NCBI GenBank assembly: GCA_000761475.1
Contig: JQNW01000005.1
Location: forward strand, 62,001 to 126,000
Source: Chromohalobacter israelensis
GTDB taxonomy: Bacteria > Pseudomonadota > Gammaproteobacteria > Pseudomonadales > Halomonadaceae
DNA length: 64,000 nucleotides
Direction: 5' to 3'
Below, one piece after another: positions 53,573-64,000 of the stretch (position 1 is the stretch's first letter; each line of letters opens with the position of its first letter). Under the pieces are notes generated by a model, which ran no database searches, was not told the origin of the DNA, and saw only the letters and a list, made by a program, of their open reading frames with translations. Position numbers and translations under genes: made by a program.

Positions 53573-53599
53573 AGGCCGGCAACGTGACGTTGCCGGCCT
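53573..53599. terminator. Bidirectional terminator between gmhB and gyrB
   Basis: A perfect 12-bp stem AGGCCGGCAACG with TGA loop is flanked by an A-run on the left and CTTCTC on the right. It lies between converging gmhB and gyrB. Confidence 0.85.
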
Positions 53600-53647
53600 C
53601 TTCTCATACCGCTGGTACTCGCCGCACTGGACTCAGCCTAGCGACGA

Positions 53648-53663
53648 TGTTTCACGTGAAACA
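53648..53663. promoter_or_regulatory. parS site (ParB binding)
   Basis: Perfect TGTTTCACGTGAAACA directly adjoining the gyrB stop codon. Confidence 0.92.
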
Positions 53664-56084
<2,421 letters not shown>

Positions 56085-56100
56085 CTACTCCGTCGTGAAG

Positions 56101-57186
56101 TCATTCCGTGAGCAGTCGCCCGTGTTCCACGTGAAACATCGCGACATCCGTTTCCGACTGCCATGCATTCGCGAGCGCCTCGCGCTCGACGCTGGTAATA
56201 AAGACCTGACAGCGCAAGCGCTCCAGCCAATGACAGAAAATCCGCCGATGCGTAACGTCCAGCTCGGCGGGCAGGTCATCGATCAGATAAACGCAGGTGC
56301 GCCCCGTCAATTCATCGAGCAAGCGCCCTTGGGCCAATTTCAGTGCACTCACCACCAGCTTTTGCTGACCGCGAGACAACTCCTCCACGGCAGCACGCTT
56401 GCCGATGCGCAAGCGCAAATCGGCGCGTTGCGGCCCTTGCTGGGTGAACCCCATCTGTCGGTCGGTGTCCCGACCGCCTTCGAGCACCTCCAGCAGACCA
56501 CGCTGCTTGTCCCAACCGCGATAGTAGCGAAGCGACAAGCCGGAAAGCGGCAGCAACTCATGCAATGTATCTTCGAATGCCTTGGCGAATTGCGCCATGT
56601 ACTCGCTGCGCAGGGCGTCCAGAAGCTCGCTCCAATGCGCGAGTTCCTGCTCCCATACGCGCATCGAACGTACGTCGATTCTATCATGCCTGAGCAGGGC
56701 ATTCCGATGTTTCAGCGCACGTCGCACTCGCCGCCATGCCTCGAAAAACTCGTGTTTCACGTGAAACACGCCCCAATCGAGAAACTCTCGCCGTGCCGCC
56801 GGCGAGCCTTCCAGCAGACGAAAGGCATCAGGGTTGATCAGCTGCAGCGGCAGCGCCTCGGCAAGACGCGCCACACGAACGCCGCGCTCGCCGTCGAGGC
56901 GAATCTCGAGTTCGGAGGCATCGCGTGCACGGCGTACGCCCAGCGCGACCGGTGGATCACCGGCGACGCGTCCATGCAGGGTGACGGCATCGGCATCATG
57001 CGCGATCGCATGCTTGAGCTTCTGGGTTCGAAAGGAACGTGCCATTCCCAGCACATGCATGCCTTCCAGCAAGCTGGTCTTGCCGCTGCCGTTGGCCCCG
57101 GTGATCAGATTGATCCCTGGCCCGGGGCGCATGTCGAGCGCCGCCAGATTGCGCAGGCCCAGGAAATTAAGGCGTTCGAGGGGCAT
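56101..57186 (-). CDS. recF: DNA replication and repair protein RecF
   Basis: This 361-aa SMC-like ATPase helps load RecA at gaps. Walker A ITGANGSGKTSLLEGMH is at about residues 28-44. The signature region ELSRGQQKLVVSALKLAQG and Walker B VYLIDDLPAELD follow in the C-terminal half. Length equals other RecF proteins (357-370 aa). It lies 98 bp after dnaN and 20 bp before gyrB. Two parS sites lie within its coding region. Confidence 0.97.
   Translation of the reverse strand: MPLERLNFLGLRNLAALDMRPGPGINLITGANGSGKTSLLEGMHVLGMARSFRTQKLKHAIAHDADAVTLHGRVAGDPPVALGVRRARDASELEIRLDGERGVRVARLAEALPLQLINPDAFRLLEGSPAARREFLDWGVFHVKHEFFEAWRRVRRALKHRNALLRHDRIDVRSMRVWEQELAHWSELLDALRSEYMAQFAKAFEDTLHELLPLSGLSLRYYRGWDKQRGLLEVLEGGRDTDRQMGFTQQGPQRADLRLRIGKRAAVEELSRGQQKLVVSALKLAQGRLLDELTGRTCVYLIDDLPAELDVTHRRIFCHWLERLRCQVFITSVEREALANAWQSETDVAMFHVEHGRLLTE
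56123..56138. promoter_or_regulatory. parS site within the 3' end of recF
   Basis: TGTTCCACGTGAAACA fits the consensus TGTTNCACGTGAAACA. It lies inside coding sequence for the last residues of RecF. Confidence 0.88.
56753..56768. promoter_or_regulatory. parS site within recF
   Basis: Perfect TGTTTCACGTGAAACA inside recF, coding for the VFHVKH stretch. This protein segment is likely shaped by the DNA site. Confidence 0.92.
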
Positions 57187-57284
57187 ACGAGGACATCAAG
57201 AGAGCGCGCCGTCCCGGCGTGACATCGGCGAGGGAGCCGACGAGGCGCCCGGGACGGAGCCGCGTGAAGGGACGGACAAGGCGA

Positions 57285-58388
57285 TCAGAGGCGCATCGGC
57301 ATGACCACGTACATGGCATCGCCGCCGCCCGGTTCCTCCAGCAGTGCACTGCTGTTGGGATCGGAAAGCGTCATCTGCACACGATCGGCGTCCAGCACGC
57401 CGAGCACATCGACGAGGTACCCCACGTTGAAACCGACTTCCAGCGCGCCCCCATCGTACTCGATGGCCACGTTCTCCTCGGCCTCCTCCTGCTCGGGGTT
57501 GTTCGCCGTCACCCGCAGGTTGTTCTCCTCGAGGTTGAGTCGCACTCCGCGATATTTCTCGTTGGAGAGAATCGCGGTGCGCGACAGCACCTGGCGCAGC
57601 TCGCCACGCTCGGCGATGACGACCTTGTCGCCCCCGCGCGGAATGACGCGATCGTAATCCGGGAACTTGCCGTCGACCAGCTTCGAGGTGAAGGTGAAAT
57701 CACCGGTCTGGGCGCGCAGGTGCGTACCGCCGATGGTGAGTTCCACCGGCTCGTCGCTGCCGTCCAGCAGGCGCGCCAGCTCGAGAATCCCCTTGCGAGG
57801 CACGATCAGCTTTTGCGACGGCTCGACCTCGACGTCCGCGCTGCGCGCGCAGACCGCCAGGCGGTGGCCGTCGGTGGCGACCGTACGCACCAGATGGTGG
57901 CCGAACTCGAGCAGCATGCCGTTCAGGTAGTAGCGGACATCCTGCTGCGCCATGGCGAAGGACGTCGCATCGATCAGATGCTTGAGCGTGCCACGCGCCA
58001 GTGTCAGCGTGGTATCGCTTTGACTTCCCTCGATATTCGGGAACTCCGCCACGGGCAGCGTGGACAAGGTGAAACGCGAACGCCCGGCACGCAGGATCGC
58101 CCGTCCTTCCTCGAGCGTGAAGGTGATGTCGGTCTGCTCGGGCAGCGACTTGCAAATGTCCATCAGCTTGCGCGCCGGTACCGTGGCAGAGCCCGGTTCA
58201 TCGACGTGATGCGGCGTGGTGCGGCCGATCAACTCGACCTCGAGATCCGTACCGGTCAATGCCAGCTGCGAATCCTGCACCTGGAGCAGCACGTTGGACA
58301 GCACCGGCAGGGTCTGACGACGCTCGACGACGCCAGCGACCAGCGATAGCGGGCGCAATAGGGCTTCGCGGGTGATGGTAAATCTCAT
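57285..58388 (-). CDS. dnaN: DNA polymerase III beta subunit (sliding clamp)
   Basis: This 367-aa ring-forming clamp starts MRFTITREALLRPLSLVAGVVERRQTLPVLSNVL and has three clamp repeats. LIDATSFAMAQQDVRYYLNGMLLEF and ATDGHRLAVCARS are conserved, and it ends AMYVVMPMRL, the usual beta-clamp C-terminus. The size matches E. coli DnaN (366 aa). Start at the ATG 58388; the upstream in-frame ATG at 58415 adds nine non-conserved residues. It is second in the dnaA operon. Confidence 0.98.
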   Translation of the reverse strand: MRFTITREALLRPLSLVAGVVERRQTLPVLSNVLLQVQDSQLALTGTDLEVELIGRTTPHHVDEPGSATVPARKLMDICKSLPEQTDITFTLEEGRAILRAGRSRFTLSTLPVAEFPNIEGSQSDTTLTLARGTLKHLIDATSFAMAQQDVRYYLNGMLLEFGHHLVRTVATDGHRLAVCARSADVEVEPSQKLIVPRKGILELARLLDGSDEPVELTIGGTHLRAQTGDFTFTSKLVDGKFPDYDRVIPRGGDKVVIAERGELRQVLSRTAILSNEKYRGVRLNLEENNLRVTANNPEQEEAEENVAIEYDGGALEVGFNVGYLVDVLGVLDADRVQMTLSDPNSSALLEEPGGGDAMYVVMPMRL

Positions 58389-58437
58389 GGGCTCCACTCT
58401 CGTCCTGGGGTCCAAGGGAATATTCGGGCCGCCATGC

Positions 58438-59925
58438 TCAACTGGTCAGCAGCCGCAGCAGGTTCTTGTAGTCCTCGCGGATATCCGCGCTTTCTTCCTT
58501 GAGTGTCTGCACCTTGCGACAGGCATGCAGCACCGTGGTGTGGTCGCGCCCACCGAAGGCATCACCGATCTCGGGCAAGCTGTGATTGGTCAATTCCTTG
58601 GCCAGCGCCATGGCCACCTGACGCGGCCGCGCGACCGAGCGCGAACGACGCTTGGAGAGAAGATCGGCCAGCTTGATCTTATAATACTCCGCCACCGTGC
58701 GCTGGATGTTGTCGACGCCGACCTGCTTGTCCTGCAGAGCCAGCAGGTCCTTGAGCGACTCGCGAATGAAATCCTGGGTGATCGGCTTGCCCATGAAATG
58801 CGAGTCGGCAATCACCTTCTTCAGCGCCCCTTCCAATTCGCGCACGTTGGAACGAATCTTCTGGGCAATGAAGAAGGCGGCATCGTGCGGGAGATCGACC
58901 TTGGCCTGGTCGGCCTTCTTCATCAGGATCGCCACGCGCGTTTCCAGCTCCGGCGGCTCGATGGCGACCGTCAGTCCCCAGCCAAAGCGCGACTTGAGAC
59001 GTTCCTCCACCCCGCTGATTTCCTTGGGATAACGGTCCGAGGTCAGGATCATCTGCTGGCCGCCCTCGAGCAGCGCATTGAACGTGTGGAAGAATTCTTC
59101 CTGCGAACGCTCCTTGCCGGCGAAGAACTGAATGTCGTCGATCAGCAGGGCATCCACGCTGCGATAGAAACGCTTGAAGTCGTTGATGGCGTTGAGCTGT
59201 AGCGCCTTGACCATGTCGGCGACGAAACGCTCCGAATGCAGGTAGACGACCTTGGCGTTCTCGCGCTGCCCCGCCAGATGGTTGCCGACGGCATGCATCA
59301 GGTGCGTCTTCCCCAAACCGACCCCACCGTACAGGAACAAGGGATTGTAGGCACCACCGGGGTTCTCGGCGACCTGCCGTGACGCGGCACGCGCAAGCTG
59401 GTTGGACTTGCCCTCGACGAATGTCTCGAAGGTGAAATTGGGGTTGAGACCGCTCTGGTGCTTGAGACTCCCCTCCACCTGGACCTGGCGCTCGCCACCA
59501 CCGCGCCGCGGAGTTTCCTCGCGTTCGCGAAGGCGATCGATTTCCTGCTCGTCGGCGTAGTCCCCCTTGGCACGCGGAGCGGCATGCACCGCCGGCGCCT
59601 CGGTCGGGCGCGAGGCATTCATCGTCGTCGCCGACACCGGCGCGCCCAGGTCACGCGGCGACGACATCGCCACGTTGCGGCGACTCCCCACCGTCAGCTG
59701 CACCTTGGGCGGCTTACCGGATGCCAAGTCCCGCAGCAGCTCGTTGATGCGCTTCAGGTATTTATCGTTGACCCAGTCACGCACGAAGCGGTTGGGCGCC
59801 AGAAGACACAGCTCGTTGGCGTCACCGTCTTCCGCCTGCAGTGGGCGAATCCAGGTGTTGAACTGCTGTGAACTCAGTTCGTCCTGAAGAAAGTTGAGGC
59901 ATTGCTGCCAGAGAGCGACCGACAC
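58438..59925 (-). CDS. dnaA: Chromosomal replication initiator protein DnaA
   Basis: This 495-aa AAA+ initiator has domain I ([25 protein letters not shown]), a variable linker of about 75 residues, domain III with Walker [14 protein letters not shown] (about 198-210) and Walker [15 protein letters not shown], and domain IV. Domain IV carries the DnaA signature [40 protein letters not shown], which binds DnaA boxes. It starts the dnaA-dnaN-recF-gyrB operon and faces rpmH across the putative oriC. Confidence 0.98.
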   Translation of the reverse strand: MSVALWQQCLNFLQDELSSQQFNTWIRPLQAEDGDANELCLLAPNRFVRDWVNDKYLKRINELLRDLASGKPPKVQLTVGSRRNVAMSSPRDLGAPVSATTMNASRPTEAPAVHAAPRAKGDYADEQEIDRLREREETPRRGGGERQVQVEGSLKHQSGLNPNFTFETFVEGKSNQLARAASRQVAENPGGAYNPLFLYGGVGLGKTHLMHAVGNHLAGQRENAKVVYLHSERFVADMVKALQLNAINDFKRFYRSVDALLIDDIQFFAGKERSQEEFFHTFNALLEGGQQMILTSDRYPKEISGVEERLKSRFGWGLTVAIEPPELETRVAILMKKADQAKVDLPHDAAFFIAQKIRSNVRELEGALKKVIADSHFMGKPITQDFIRESLKDLLALQDKQVGVDNIQRTVAEYYKIKLADLLSKRRSRSVARPRQVAMALAKELTNHSLPEIGDAFGGRDHTTVLHACRKVQTLKEESADIREDYKNLLRLLTS

Positions 59926-60649
<724 letters not shown>

Positions 60650-60660
60650 TTGAGCAACGA

Positions 60661-61047
60661 ATGTCCGATCAGGGCTTTCCCCGGCGACAGCGTCTGCTTA
60701 CCGCCGGGGACTATCAGCACGTCTTCGCTCATGCGTCCTTCAAGGTGCACGGCAAGGGCCTTCTGGTGCTTGCGCGCCCCAACGCTCTCGGCTACCCGCG
60801 GGTGGGATTCGTATTCAGCAAGAAGAACGTGCGCCGTGCCGTCGACCGTAACCGTCTGAAACGCCTCGTCCGTGAATCCTTTCGCCTCCAGTCACATCGT
60901 CTCCCCGCCGTGGACATCATCGTTCTCGCTCGTCGCGGAGTTGATGCACTGGACAATGCTACCCTGCATCGCCAACTGCACGGCATGTGGCGGCGCCTGG
61001 AAAAAGACGTTCGCAAGCAGTCGGTCGCGTCCACCCCATCCCCTTGA
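60661..61047 (+). CDS. rnpA: Ribonuclease P protein component
   Basis: This 128-aa basic protein partners the RNase P RNA to mature tRNA 5' ends. Features are FPRRQRLLTAGDYQHVFAH and the RNR motif in VGFVFSKKNVRRAVDRNRLKRLVRESFR, with the C-terminal LARRGVDALDN. The start at 60661 (MSDQGF) lies close behind rpmH. The usual next gene, yidD, is not seen between rnpA and yidC. Confidence 0.96.
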   Translation: MSDQGFPRRQRLLTAGDYQHVFAHASFKVHGKGLLVLARPNALGYPRVGFVFSKKNVRRAVDRNRLKRLVRESFRLQSHRLPAVDIIVLARRGVDALDNATLHRQLHGMWRRLEKDVRKQSVASTPSP

Positions 61048-61128
61048 TCGGCCTTTCCCGCCACGCCCGCCGTGTGCGCTCCGCCGGTGGGGATGTGTCG
61101 TCAGAATGTTTCACCGGGCAGAATCCTT

Positions 61129-62820
61129 ATGGACGTAAAACGACTCTTACTCGTCATCCCGCTCGCGGTGCTCGCCTATCTGCTGGTCATTCAGTGGAAC
61201 GCTGATTACGGGCAGAACAATGTCGAACACAGCGCTCCCACCAGCGTGGCGCAAGGTACCACCGATAGCGATGACGCCAGTGAAGGCTTGTCGGCGCCTT
61301 CGGCTTCCAACGCCGGCAATAACGCATCGCCAGACAGTGCCGGCATGCCCGGCGAGAACTCCCAGACCGACGCCAACGGCCTCATCCAGGTGCGTACCGA
61401 CGTACTGGACCTGCGCATCGATCCGCGCGGCGGCGATGTGGTGTACGCCGCGTTGCCCAAGCACAAGGCGTCTCTGGACAGCGATCAGCCGTTCGTGCTT
61501 CTCAGCGACAACAACGTACGCAGCTATGTCGCCAAGTCGGGCCTGCAGCTCGAGGGGCACGAAGGGCGCATTACCTATACCCCCGAGCAGACGGAGTACA
61601 CCCTCGGCGAGGATCAGGACAGCCTGACCGTCGACCTCAAGGCTGAGGTCAACGGCGTGAACGTCATCAAGCGTTTCGTCTTCGATCGCAATGCATACGC
61701 GGTCCATGTCGAATATCGGCTCGACAACGAGAGCCAGACGCCGGTGTCGGCACGCTTCATCGGTCAGCTGGCGCGGGATGACAGCGATGATCCCAGCCAG
61801 GGCGTCTCCATGGGCATGAAGTCCTTCCTGGGGGCGACCTTCTCCACGCAAGAAAGCAACTACGAGAAGATCAGCTTCGAGGACATTCGCGACGGCGAAT
61901 TCAACAACGTCGAATCCGAGGGTGGTTGGGTCGCCATGATCCAGCACTACTTCACCTCGGCGTGGGTGCCGGAGCAGAACCAGGAAAACCTTTACTACGC
62001 CAACATCGATTCACGCGATCGCAATGTGGCCGCGTTTGCCGGTCCTTCGCAGCAGATCGCCCCCGGCGAAACGACCCGCATGGCCGCGACGCTCTACATG
62101 GGGCCGAAGATCCAGGATCGTCTGGAGGCCATCGCCCCTCATCTGGAGCTGACCGTCGACTTCGGCTGGCTGTGGTTCATCGCCAATCCGCTGTTCTGGC
62201 TGCTGGCGAAAATCCATAGCCTGATCGGCAACTGGGGCTGGTCGATCGTGCTGCTCACGGTCATCGTCAAGATCGTGCTGTTCCCGCTGTCCGCCAAGGC
62301 GTACAAGTCGATGGCCAAGATGCGCAAGATGGGCCCGGAGATGAAGCGCATCAAGGAACAGTACGGCGACGACCGGCAGAAGATGTCGCAGGAGATGATG
62401 AAGTTCTACCAGAAGGAGAAGATCAATCCTCTGGGGGGCTGTCTGCCCATCGTCGTGCAGATGCCGGTATTCATCGCGCTGTACTGGATGTTGCTGGAAT
62501 CCGTGGAGTTGCGCCACGCGCCCTTCATTCTGTGGATCAACGATCTCTCGGCACAGGATCCCTACTTCATCCTGCCGATCATCATGGGTGCCTCGATGTT
62601 CGTGCAGCAGTTGTTGAATCCCACGCCGCCGGACCCGATGCAGGCGAAGATCATGAAGATGCTGCCCGTGGTCTTCACGTTCTTCTTCCTGTGGTTCCCG
62701 GCAGGCCTGGTCATCTACTGGATCTGCAACAACGTCATCTCGATCCTTCAGCAGTGGATCATCACGCGCAAGATCGAAGCCGATGGCGAGTCGGGAAAAA
62801 CGAGTAAAGCCAAGAGCTGA
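61129..62820 (+). CDS. yidC: Membrane protein insertase YidC
   Basis: This 563-aa inner-membrane insertase has TM1 at the start (LLLVIPLAVLAYLLVIQW), then a Ser/Asn-rich linker and a large periplasmic beta-sandwich domain (RTDVLDLRIDPRGGDVVYAALP to about residue 340). The C-terminal five-helix core contains GNWGWSIVLLTVIVKIVLFPLSAKAYKSMAKMR with the hydrophilic-groove Arg/Lys, and INPLGGCLPIVVQMPVFIALYWML. It inserts proteins with or without SecYEG. The ATG at 61129 is chosen from the signal-anchor position. A strong terminator follows. Confidence 0.97.
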   Translation: MDVKRLLLVIPLAVLAYLLVIQWNADYGQNNVEHSAPTSVAQGTTDSDDASEGLSAPSASNAGNNASPDSAGMPGENSQTDANGLIQVRTDVLDLRIDPRGGDVVYAALPKHKASLDSDQPFVLLSDNNVRSYVAKSGLQLEGHEGRITYTPEQTEYTLGEDQDSLTVDLKAEVNGVNVIKRFVFDRNAYAVHVEYRLDNESQTPVSARFIGQLARDDSDDPSQGVSMGMKSFLGATFSTQESNYEKISFEDIRDGEFNNVESEGGWVAMIQHYFTSAWVPEQNQENLYYANIDSRDRNVAAFAGPSQQIAPGETTRMAATLYMGPKIQDRLEAIAPHLELTVDFGWLWFIANPLFWLLAKIHSLIGNWGWSIVLLTVIVKIVLFPLSAKAYKSMAKMRKMGPEMKRIKEQYGDDRQKMSQEMMKFYQKEKINPLGGCLPIVVQMPVFIALYWMLLESVELRHAPFILWINDLSAQDPYFILPIIMGASMFVQQLLNPTPPDPMQAKIMKMLPVVFTFFFLWFPAGLVIYWICNNVISILQQWIITRKIEADGESGKTSKAKS

Positions 62821-62841
62821 CGCTCGCCTCATTTCCCGTGT

Positions 62842-62876
62842 CCAGACCCCCGCTTTCGCGGGGGTCTGGCGTTTTT
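62842..62876 (+). terminator. Rho-independent terminator after yidC
   Basis: A perfect 12-bp stem CCAGACCCCCGC with a TTTC loop is followed by CGTTTTT. It separates yidC from mnmE. Confidence 0.92.
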
Positions 62877-62919
62877 GGCCCATCACCGGGAAAATGCCGG
62901 CACGGAGTCGGAGAATCTC

Positions 62920-64000
62920 ATGACCGCCACGCCTCTTTATCGACAAGACACCATCGCCGCGATCGCCACGCCCCCGGGGCGCGGCGGCGTGGGCATCATA
63001 CGCCTCTCGGGCCCGGCCAGCCGTGACCTCGCGGAACGCATCCTCGGCCACTGCCCGGTACCGCGCCACGCCCACTACGGCCCCTTCTACGATGCCGACG
63101 CGCAGGTGCTCGACGAAGGCATCGCCCTGTTCTTCCCCGGCCCTCATTCCTTTACCGGTGAGGACGTGCTCGAGCTGCAGGGCCATGGCGGGCCGGTGAT
63201 CATGGACCTGCTGCTCGCGCGCTGCGTCGCCCTCGGCGCGCGCCTGGCACGCCCCGGCGAATTCTCGGAACGCGCCTTTCTCAACGACAAGCTCGATCTG
63301 GCCCAGGCCGAGGCAATCGCCGACTTGATCGACGCCAGCTCCCGAGCTGCCGCCGAAAATGCCCTGCGTTCGCTGCAGGGCGAGTTCTCGACGCGGGTCT
63401 CGGCACTCGTCGACAAGCTGATCGAGCTGCGGATGTTCGTCGAAGCCGCCATCGACTTTCCCGAGGAGGAAATCGACTTTCTCGCCGATGGCAAGGTGGC
63501 CGCGATGCTTCAGGATGCCCAGGAGACGCTTGGCGAGGTGCGCGCCGCCGCCGGCCAGGGGGCGTTGATGCGCGAGGGCATGAACGTGGTCATCGCCGGA
63601 CGTCCGAATGCCGGCAAGTCGAGCCTGCTCAACGCCTTGACCGAGCGCGACAGCGCCATCGTCACCGATATCGAGGGCACCACTCGGGACGTGCTGCGCG
63701 AATATATCCACATCGACGGCATGCCGCTGCACGTCATCGATACCGCCGGCTTGCGCGATACGCCGGATGCCATCGAAAAGATCGGCGTGGCGCGTGCCTG
63801 GGAGGAAATCGAGAAGGCCGATCGGGTGCTGCTGCTGGTCGATGCGACGACCACGACACAGACCGACCCGATGCAACTCTGGCCCGAATTTGTCGCGCGC
63901 CTGCCGCATCCCGAGCGCCTCACCCTGGTGCGCAACAAGATCGACGAGAGCGGCGAAACCGAGCAAAGAGACTTATCCACATCCCCTCCGATCGTGCGGC
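62920..64000 (+). CDS. mnmE: tRNA modification GTPase MnmE (3' end outside window)
   Basis: The first 360 codons of MnmE (about 455 aa) are present. The N-terminal folate-binding domain begins with [23 protein letters not shown]. The helical domain follows from about residue 120. The G domain has G1 [14 protein letters not shown] near residue 226, G2/G3 [15 protein letters not shown] and DTAGLRDT, and G4 RNKID. With MnmG it installs the cmnm5/nm5 group at wobble U34 of tRNAs. The frame is open to the window end. The ATG at 62920 has GGAG upstream. Confidence 0.96.
   Translation, partial: MTATPLYRQDTIAAIATPPGRGGVGIIRLSGPASRDLAERILGHCPVPRHAHYGPFYDADAQVLDEGIALFFPGPHSFTGEDVLELQGHGGPVIMDLLLARCVALGARLARPGEFSERAFLNDKLDLAQAEAIADLIDASSRAAAENALRSLQGEFSTRVSALVDKLIELRMFVEAAIDFPEEEIDFLADGKVAAMLQDAQETLGEVRAAAGQGALMREGMNVVIAGRPNAGKSSLLNALTERDSAIVTDIEGTTRDVLREYIHIDGMPLHVIDTAGLRDTPDAIEKIGVARAWEEIEKADRVLLLVDATTTTQTDPMQLWPEFVARLPHPERLTLVRNKIDESGETEQRDLSTSPPIVR

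Noticed and set aside
62011-63966. 651-aa minus-strand frame across yidC and mnmE
   Set aside because: It is antisense to two certain genes and has composition typical of shadow frames.

Overview
The window looks like a chromosomal segment around the replication origin of a GC-rich gammaproteobacterium, most likely a member of the Halomonadaceae (Halomonas/Chromohalobacter group). I infer this from the gene order dnaA-dnaN-recF-gyrB facing rpmH-rnpA-yidC-mnmE across an AT-rich, DnaA-box-bearing gap, from the ygfB-pepP-ubiH-ubiI and zapA-6S RNA-fau blocks, and from general protein character. No database search was possible, so the genus is a guess.

Layout. 1-5.6 kb: accessory transport genes (alpha/beta hydrolase, a TetR/MFS pair sharing an operator half-site, DMT and LysE exporters), a LysR remnant and a BrnT/BrnA toxin-antitoxin pair. 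5.6-12.5 kb: an insertion-sequence-riddled stretch with three copies of one IS256-family element. One copy sits inside a lipoprotein signal peptide. Another marks a deletion that fused remnants of an L-idonate-dehydrogenase-like gene and a TRAP permease. 12.5-19.4 kb: an inositol/sugar-acid catabolic cluster (SDR, iolA/mmsA, iolC-DUF2090) with a divergent RpiR regulator, two matching operators and a HAD phosphatase. iolC is broken by an IS5-family element. 19.4-20.35 kb: debris, including a tRNA-Met 3' fragment, a lipoprotein tail and the start of a phage tape-measure gene.

20.35-34.4 kb: core genes (OsmC-YcaO, chemoreceptor, GFA protein, ubiI, ubiH, pepP, ygfB, zapA, 6S RNA, fau, a 31-aa membrane peptide, ilvA, rpiA). 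34.4-47.5 kb: lipopolysaccharide inner-core and envelope genes: waaA, hldE, two GT9 enzymes, kdkA, a YejM-like sulfatase-fold protein, GT4 and GT2 transferases, an OpgB-like transferase, waaF and hldD. 47.6-50.7 kb: glyQS. 50.7-52.65 kb: a group II intron placed directly after the glyS terminator. It appears to split a ParB-binding parS site. 53-64 kb: gmhB, gyrB, recF, dnaN, dnaA, oriC, rpmH, rnpA, yidC and the start of mnmE, with five further intact parS sites between 52.77 and 56.77 kb.

How the parts work together: hldE, gmhB and hldD make ADP-heptose. WaaA adds Kdo, KdkA phosphorylates it, and the GT9/GT4/GT2 enzymes extend the core. The YejM-like protein may tune LPS synthesis. The origin side carries initiation (dnaA), clamp (dnaN), gyrase, recF and the centromere-like parS cluster. 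The catabolic cluster at 9-18 kb is probably non-functional because iolC, the TRAP permease and the idonate-dehydrogenase-like gene are all broken.
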